From the NCBI GenBank assembly GCA_026394055.1, contig JAPKYZ010000060.1:1-61488 (forward strand): DNA of 61,488 nucleotides. The letters run 5' to 3'. Under the pieces are notes generated by a model. The model did not search any database, was not told where the DNA came from, and saw nothing but the letters and a program-made list of their open reading frames with translations. The translations under genes and the position numbers were made by a program. This document shows positions 58,697 to 61,488 of the stretch, piece by piece. How positions within the stretch are numbered: position 1 is the first letter of the stretch; every line of letters starts with the position of its first letter. The DNA comes from Acidobacteriota bacterium (lineage in GTDB: Bacteria > Acidobacteriota > Terriglobia > Bryobacterales > Bryobacteraceae).

Positions 58697-59413
58697 TTAC
58701 ACCTTCTCAAGAACGGCAAAAATCGACTGGCCCACCGGCGGCTCCACTAAACCTTCCAGCGTCGACATCACCGGCACAATCACGCCGTCAAACAGCGCAA
58801 TCTGGCCTTCGCTCTGCTCTTCGCGCTTCAGAATCTTGGCGTTCACCCACCAGCCGAAAAAGCCCACCAGGTTCATGAACTTCAGCGTATGCGCCCGCAA
58901 CCCGGCCTGCTCCGCCGTCGCGCGCAATGACCGTTTGGTGTAGCGCCGGTAATGCCCCAGATTCGCGTCGATCGGCCCGTAGAGCGCCTTAAACGCGGGC
59001 ACCAGCAGCACCACCCGGCCGCCTTTCGGCAAGACGCTGGCGAAGCTTTTGAGCGTCGCCACATCGTCCGAGATATGCTCCAGCACGTTCAGGCAAGCAA
59101 TCGAATCCGGCCGGTGCTGCTTCAGTTCGAGAAACGCGGGGTCCAGCGCATCCAGCACCCGGGACTGCACGTTCGGCCGATCTTCGAAGCGCTGCTGATG
59201 CAAACCGATACAGGCGTCGTCGATGTCGATGCCGACCACCAGTTCGCGATCCACCAGCGACTGCGTGAAGTTACCCAGCCCGCAGCCCACTTCCAGCACA
59301 CGGCGGCCCAGCGCCTCGGCCGAAATTCGCGATTGCCACTCGAAGTAGCGGACCGCTTTCGACATGCGCTGCTGGTCAGCAACCGTGTATTCGCTGGTGG
59401 TGGTAACCTGCAA
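58697..59413 (-). CDS. SAM-dependent methyltransferase (class I)
   Basis: A 238-residue methyltransferase. VLEVGCGLGNFTQSLV is motif I, VVGIDIDDA motif II, SIACLNVLEHISDD motif III/IV and GGRVVLLVPAFKALYGPID a later core strand. The start is inferred as TTG 59413 because TATCAT ends 6 nt upstream; the frame is open to 59515. The conserved HYRRYTKRSLRATAEQAGL suggests relatives that act on lipid-linked or sugar substrates, often next to DPM-like GT2 genes. First gene of the minus-strand glycosylation cluster. Confidence 0.8.
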   Translation of the reverse strand: MQVTTTSEYTVADQQRMSKAVRYFEWQSRISAEALGRRVLEVGCGLGNFTQSLVDRELVVGIDIDDACIGLHQQRFEDRPNVQSRVLDALDPAFLELKQHRPDSIACLNVLEHISDDVATLKSFASVLPKGGRVVLLVPAFKALYGPIDANLGHYRRYTKRSLRATAEQAGLRAHTLKFMNLVGFFGWWVNAKILKREEQSEGQIALFDGVIVPVMSTLEGLVEPPVGQSIFAVLEKV

Positions 59414-59418
59414 CCCTC

Positions 59419-59425
59419 TATGATA
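59419..59425. promoter_or_regulatory. Overlapping divergent -10 boxes (TATGAT / TATCAT)
   Basis: On the plus strand TATGAT (59419-59424) ends 9 nt before GTG 59434; on the minus strand TATCAT (59425-59420) ends 6 nt before TTG 59413. The 7-bp TATGATA core serves both, so two apparently leaderless genes may share one overlapping promoter core. Confidence 0.45.
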
Positions 59426-59433
59426 CCCAAGTA

Positions 59434-61221
59434 GTGGAATCTCGCTTGTCCGGCTACGGACCCTTTCGTGATCAACTTTCGCGGCTCTGGCAGCGCTATT
59501 GGTGGGCGCTGGCATTTCTGGCCAGCTTGGGCTTCTATTGGCGGACCCTGGGCACCTGGTTCCGGGCGGACGACTTTGCCTGGTTGGGCCTGCGCCTCTC
59601 TCTGCACCAGCCCTCCGACCTCTGGACGGTGCTGTTTGCGCCGATGGCCCAGGGCACGGTCCGGTTCTTGAGCGAGCGCGCCTTTTTTCTCACGCTCGAG
59701 TCTCTGTTTGGTCTCGAAGCACTGCCGTTTCGCGTGGTGATCGTGGGCGTCCAGTGCATCAGTTGCGTCCTGCTGGCGTTGGTGACGCGGAAGTTGACCG
59801 GGTCGAAGCTCGCCGGGGTGCTGGCGGCCGTCTTCTGGACCGTCTCGGTGGGTTTGGCGGCGGCGATGGGCTGGATGAGCTCCGCGAACCAGATCTTTTG
59901 CGCGGCGGCGATGCTGGGCGCGTTCTGGCTGTTTCTTGATCGCCGGATGCTGGCCTGCTGGGTGGTGTTTCTGCTGGGGTTTGGGACGCTGGAGACGATG
60001 GTGGTGTTCCCCGCGCTCGCCATCGGCTGGGCGTTGATCTTTGATCGAACGCGGCTGCGTCCGGCGGCGGCGTTGCTGGTGCCGTCAGTGCTGTTCCTGG
60101 TGCTGCATTTCGCCGTGATCCCGAAAACGGCCTTGGACCCGGCCTATCAGCTGCACCTCGACCCTCGGAGCGTCTCCGAAACCCTGCGCACGTATCTCGT
60201 CTGGGCCTTTCCGCTCTCCGCCGTCGCTGCGGTGGCCTTGATCTGGCTGCGCAACCGTCCGGCGTTGTTTGGCGCCCTCTGGTTTCTCGTGCTCCTGGCG
60301 CCGGTGCTGCCGCTGCGGGACCATACGCTCCATTACTACCTCGCCATTCCGTTGATGGCGCTCGGTTTTCTGGCTGCACTGCTCTGTGTCTGCCTGCCCC
60401 GGCCGGTGATGGCGCTGCTGGCGGCGGGGCTGGTGGCCGGTTCCTGGATTCCGGCCCGTCGCGCGTTCTATTGGCAGAAGGAAAAGGCTCGGGCGGTCCA
60501 GCAGTTGGTGCGTGGCGTCGAAGCCGCGCGGGCTCAGCATCCGGACCGCGTGATCCTGCTGGCTGGGATCTCGAACGAGCTGTTCTGGGACGGAGTTTTT
60601 GACAACCCCTTCCGCCTGGTGGGGATCAAAGAGGTCTACCTGGCGCCCGGGGCCGACAAGCAGATCGACGCCCACCCGGAGTGGGGTGGCATTGCCGCCT
60701 GGCTGCTGGGGCCGGCGCAGGTGAAGGAGCTGTTTGAGCAGGAACGCGTGGTGGTCTACCAGCCGTCCGGCGAAAGTCTGCGCAACATCACGGCCGCCTT
60801 CCGCGTTCAGGCGGAGCGGTTGGGTGACGCGCTGGCCGCCTTTGTCGATGTCGCCGACCCCAAGTTCAGCCAGCAGGTGGGTAGCGGCTGGTATGCGCCC
60901 GAGAACGGCATGCGCTGGATGGGGGCGCGCGCCACGGTCCAGGTGAATGCCCAGAATGCTCCCGCGGGGCTGATTGAGCTGCAAGGCTACGCCCCCCAAG
61001 CGCTCGGCACCATTGAACTGGCGGTGACGGCAGGCGGAGTCCTGGCGGGCACCCAACGTCTCACCGGGGCCGATCAACAGTTCGTGCTCACCTATCCGCT
61101 GCCCGCCGTCGCCAAGGGGCAAGCCGCTACCGAAATCTCGATCACCGCCAGCCGAACTTTTACTCCTGCGCAGGATCAACGGCAACTGAGCGTCGTGTTC
61201 GGCAAAGTGGGCGTTCGCTAG
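59434..61221 (+). CDS. Large polytopic membrane protein, GT-C-like
   Basis: A 595-residue protein with about 10-11 hydrophobic helices in its first 350 residues, starting at GTG 59434. The first loop, WRTLGTWFRADDFAWLGLRL, has an acidic DD pair in the position of the GT-C catalytic residues. The C-terminal 220 residues are soluble, with a beta-sandwich-like end (IELAVTAGGVLAGTQRLTGA, then ISITASRTFTPAQDQRQ). The overall plan matches undecaprenyl-sugar-dependent transferases of unknown acceptor. It is divergent from the methyltransferase. I do not recognise a specific family name. Confidence 0.7.
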   Translation: MESRLSGYGPFRDQLSRLWQRYWWALAFLASLGFYWRTLGTWFRADDFAWLGLRLSLHQPSDLWTVLFAPMAQGTVRFLSERAFFLTLESLFGLEALPFRVVIVGVQCISCVLLALVTRKLTGSKLAGVLAAVFWTVSVGLAAAMGWMSSANQIFCAAAMLGAFWLFLDRRMLACWVVFLLGFGTLETMVVFPALAIGWALIFDRTRLRPAAALLVPSVLFLVLHFAVIPKTALDPAYQLHLDPRSVSETLRTYLVWAFPLSAVAAVALIWLRNRPALFGALWFLVLLAPVLPLRDHTLHYYLAIPLMALGFLAALLCVCLPRPVMALLAAGLVAGSWIPARRAFYWQKEKARAVQQLVRGVEAARAQHPDRVILLAGISNELFWDGVFDNPFRLVGIKEVYLAPGADKQIDAHPEWGGIAAWLLGPAQVKELFEQERVVVYQPSGESLRNITAAFRVQAERLGDALAAFVDVADPKFSQQVGSGWYAPENGMRWMGARATVQVNAQNAPAGLIELQGYAPQALGTIELAVTAGGVLAGTQRLTGADQQFVLTYPLPAVAKGQAATEISITASRTFTPAQDQRQLSVVFGKVGVR

Positions 61222-61488
61222 CAAGATCCTCCCCGTTCCCCGCCACCCCGGAAGTCGTGGCGTCGGCCTACCCCTTAGGGGAACACCTGGGCTGGGCGCC
61301 GGGATTTTACGAATTCCTGAAACTTTGGCCGAGAAAGTTCGTCATTACGGAGTACAGTTTGTTGAACAGAAAGCCGATACGTTTCGGAGTGTGCGACGCA
61401 AGGGAAAATTCGGGCAGCCGCGCCAAAGGAATGGCCATGGAATTGCTTGACAGGTATGGTATGCTACACGCTAGCCGAAACGCGGGGA
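61222..61488. other. Terminal intergenic region, no gene recognised
   Basis: The last 267 bp hold no ORF I can support. A TTGACA at 61447-61452 and a TATGCT at 61460-61465 are present, but only 7 nt apart, so they are not a standard promoter pair; they may belong to a gene starting beyond the window. Confidence 0.4.

Noticed and set aside
61446..61466. TTGACA plus TATGCT as a promoter at the window end
   Set aside because: Only 7 nt separate the two hexamers; 16-18 nt would be needed.
1..61488. CRISPR arrays, rRNA genes, prophage or integrase genes, transposases
   Set aside because: None seen. The tandem repeats at 35676 and 56079 have no spacers, and only one tRNA is recognisable.

Overview
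The window looks like a chromosomal segment of a high-GC Gram-negative bacterium, most likely an Acidobacteriota member of the Bryobacterales/Solibacter type. The clues are two very large Oar-like outer-membrane receptors with a carboxypeptidase-regulatory N-terminal domain, Tat-exported secreted enzymes, an outer-membrane polysaccharide export set, and a dispersed palindromic repeat that occurs four times here. The taxonomic call is an inference from gene style; no rRNA is present.

Layout: (1) 1-8.2 kb is carbohydrate and secreted catabolism: the 5' end of an M20 peptidase, a Tat-exported FAD oxidoreductase, a SelA-like PLP enzyme, two homologous single-TM microproteins facing each other, a ROK kinase coupled to xylulokinase, an unknown protein and an amidohydrolase with a degraded metal site. 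(2) 8.2-17.5 kb: tRNA-Glu(CTC), trmJ, speA, then a heavy-metal RND efflux operon led by a small His-rich exported protein. (3) 17.5-27 kb: a receptor, an MFS transporter, a low-GC two-gene cassette (RecF/SMC-like ATPase plus TOPRIM/DUF4276-like protein) that resembles an anti-phage module, an N-acyl-D-amino-acid deacylase and a cytochrome c'-like protein. (4) 27-31.4 kb: ileS-lspA-lgt. (5) 31.4-36 kb: orphan HicB and a wza-wzz-BY-kinase exopolysaccharide operon. (6) 36-43 kb: housekeeping genes (EVE protein, maf, dciA, gatCA, sod, cutA, ftsB-like), a MntA-HepT toxin-antitoxin pair and an ACS-family MFS transporter. (7) 43-53.5 kb: second receptor, renalase-like oxidoreductase, RelE/ParE-type toxin-antitoxin pair, metXW, and a potABCD polyamine importer. 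(8) 53.5-61.2 kb: a surface-glycan or lipid glycosylation cluster (methyltransferase, DPM-like GT2, two GT-C membrane glycosyltransferases, an IPT lipoprotein and a divergent multi-TM protein).

Best leads: the ATPase/TOPRIM pair at 23.1-24.9 kb; the inverted pair of MAMIDWEDRTP microproteins at 3.4-3.8 kb, whose differences are mostly synonymous in the conserved N-terminus; a recurring arrangement in which a TANNNT box sits 6-9 nt before a start codon without a clear Shine-Dalgarno, suggesting many leaderless transcripts; and the four-copy palindromic repeat, one copy of which lies inside the readable N-terminus of potB. Polyamine synthesis (speA) and uptake (potABCD) are both present, as are methionine synthesis genes and several envelope systems.
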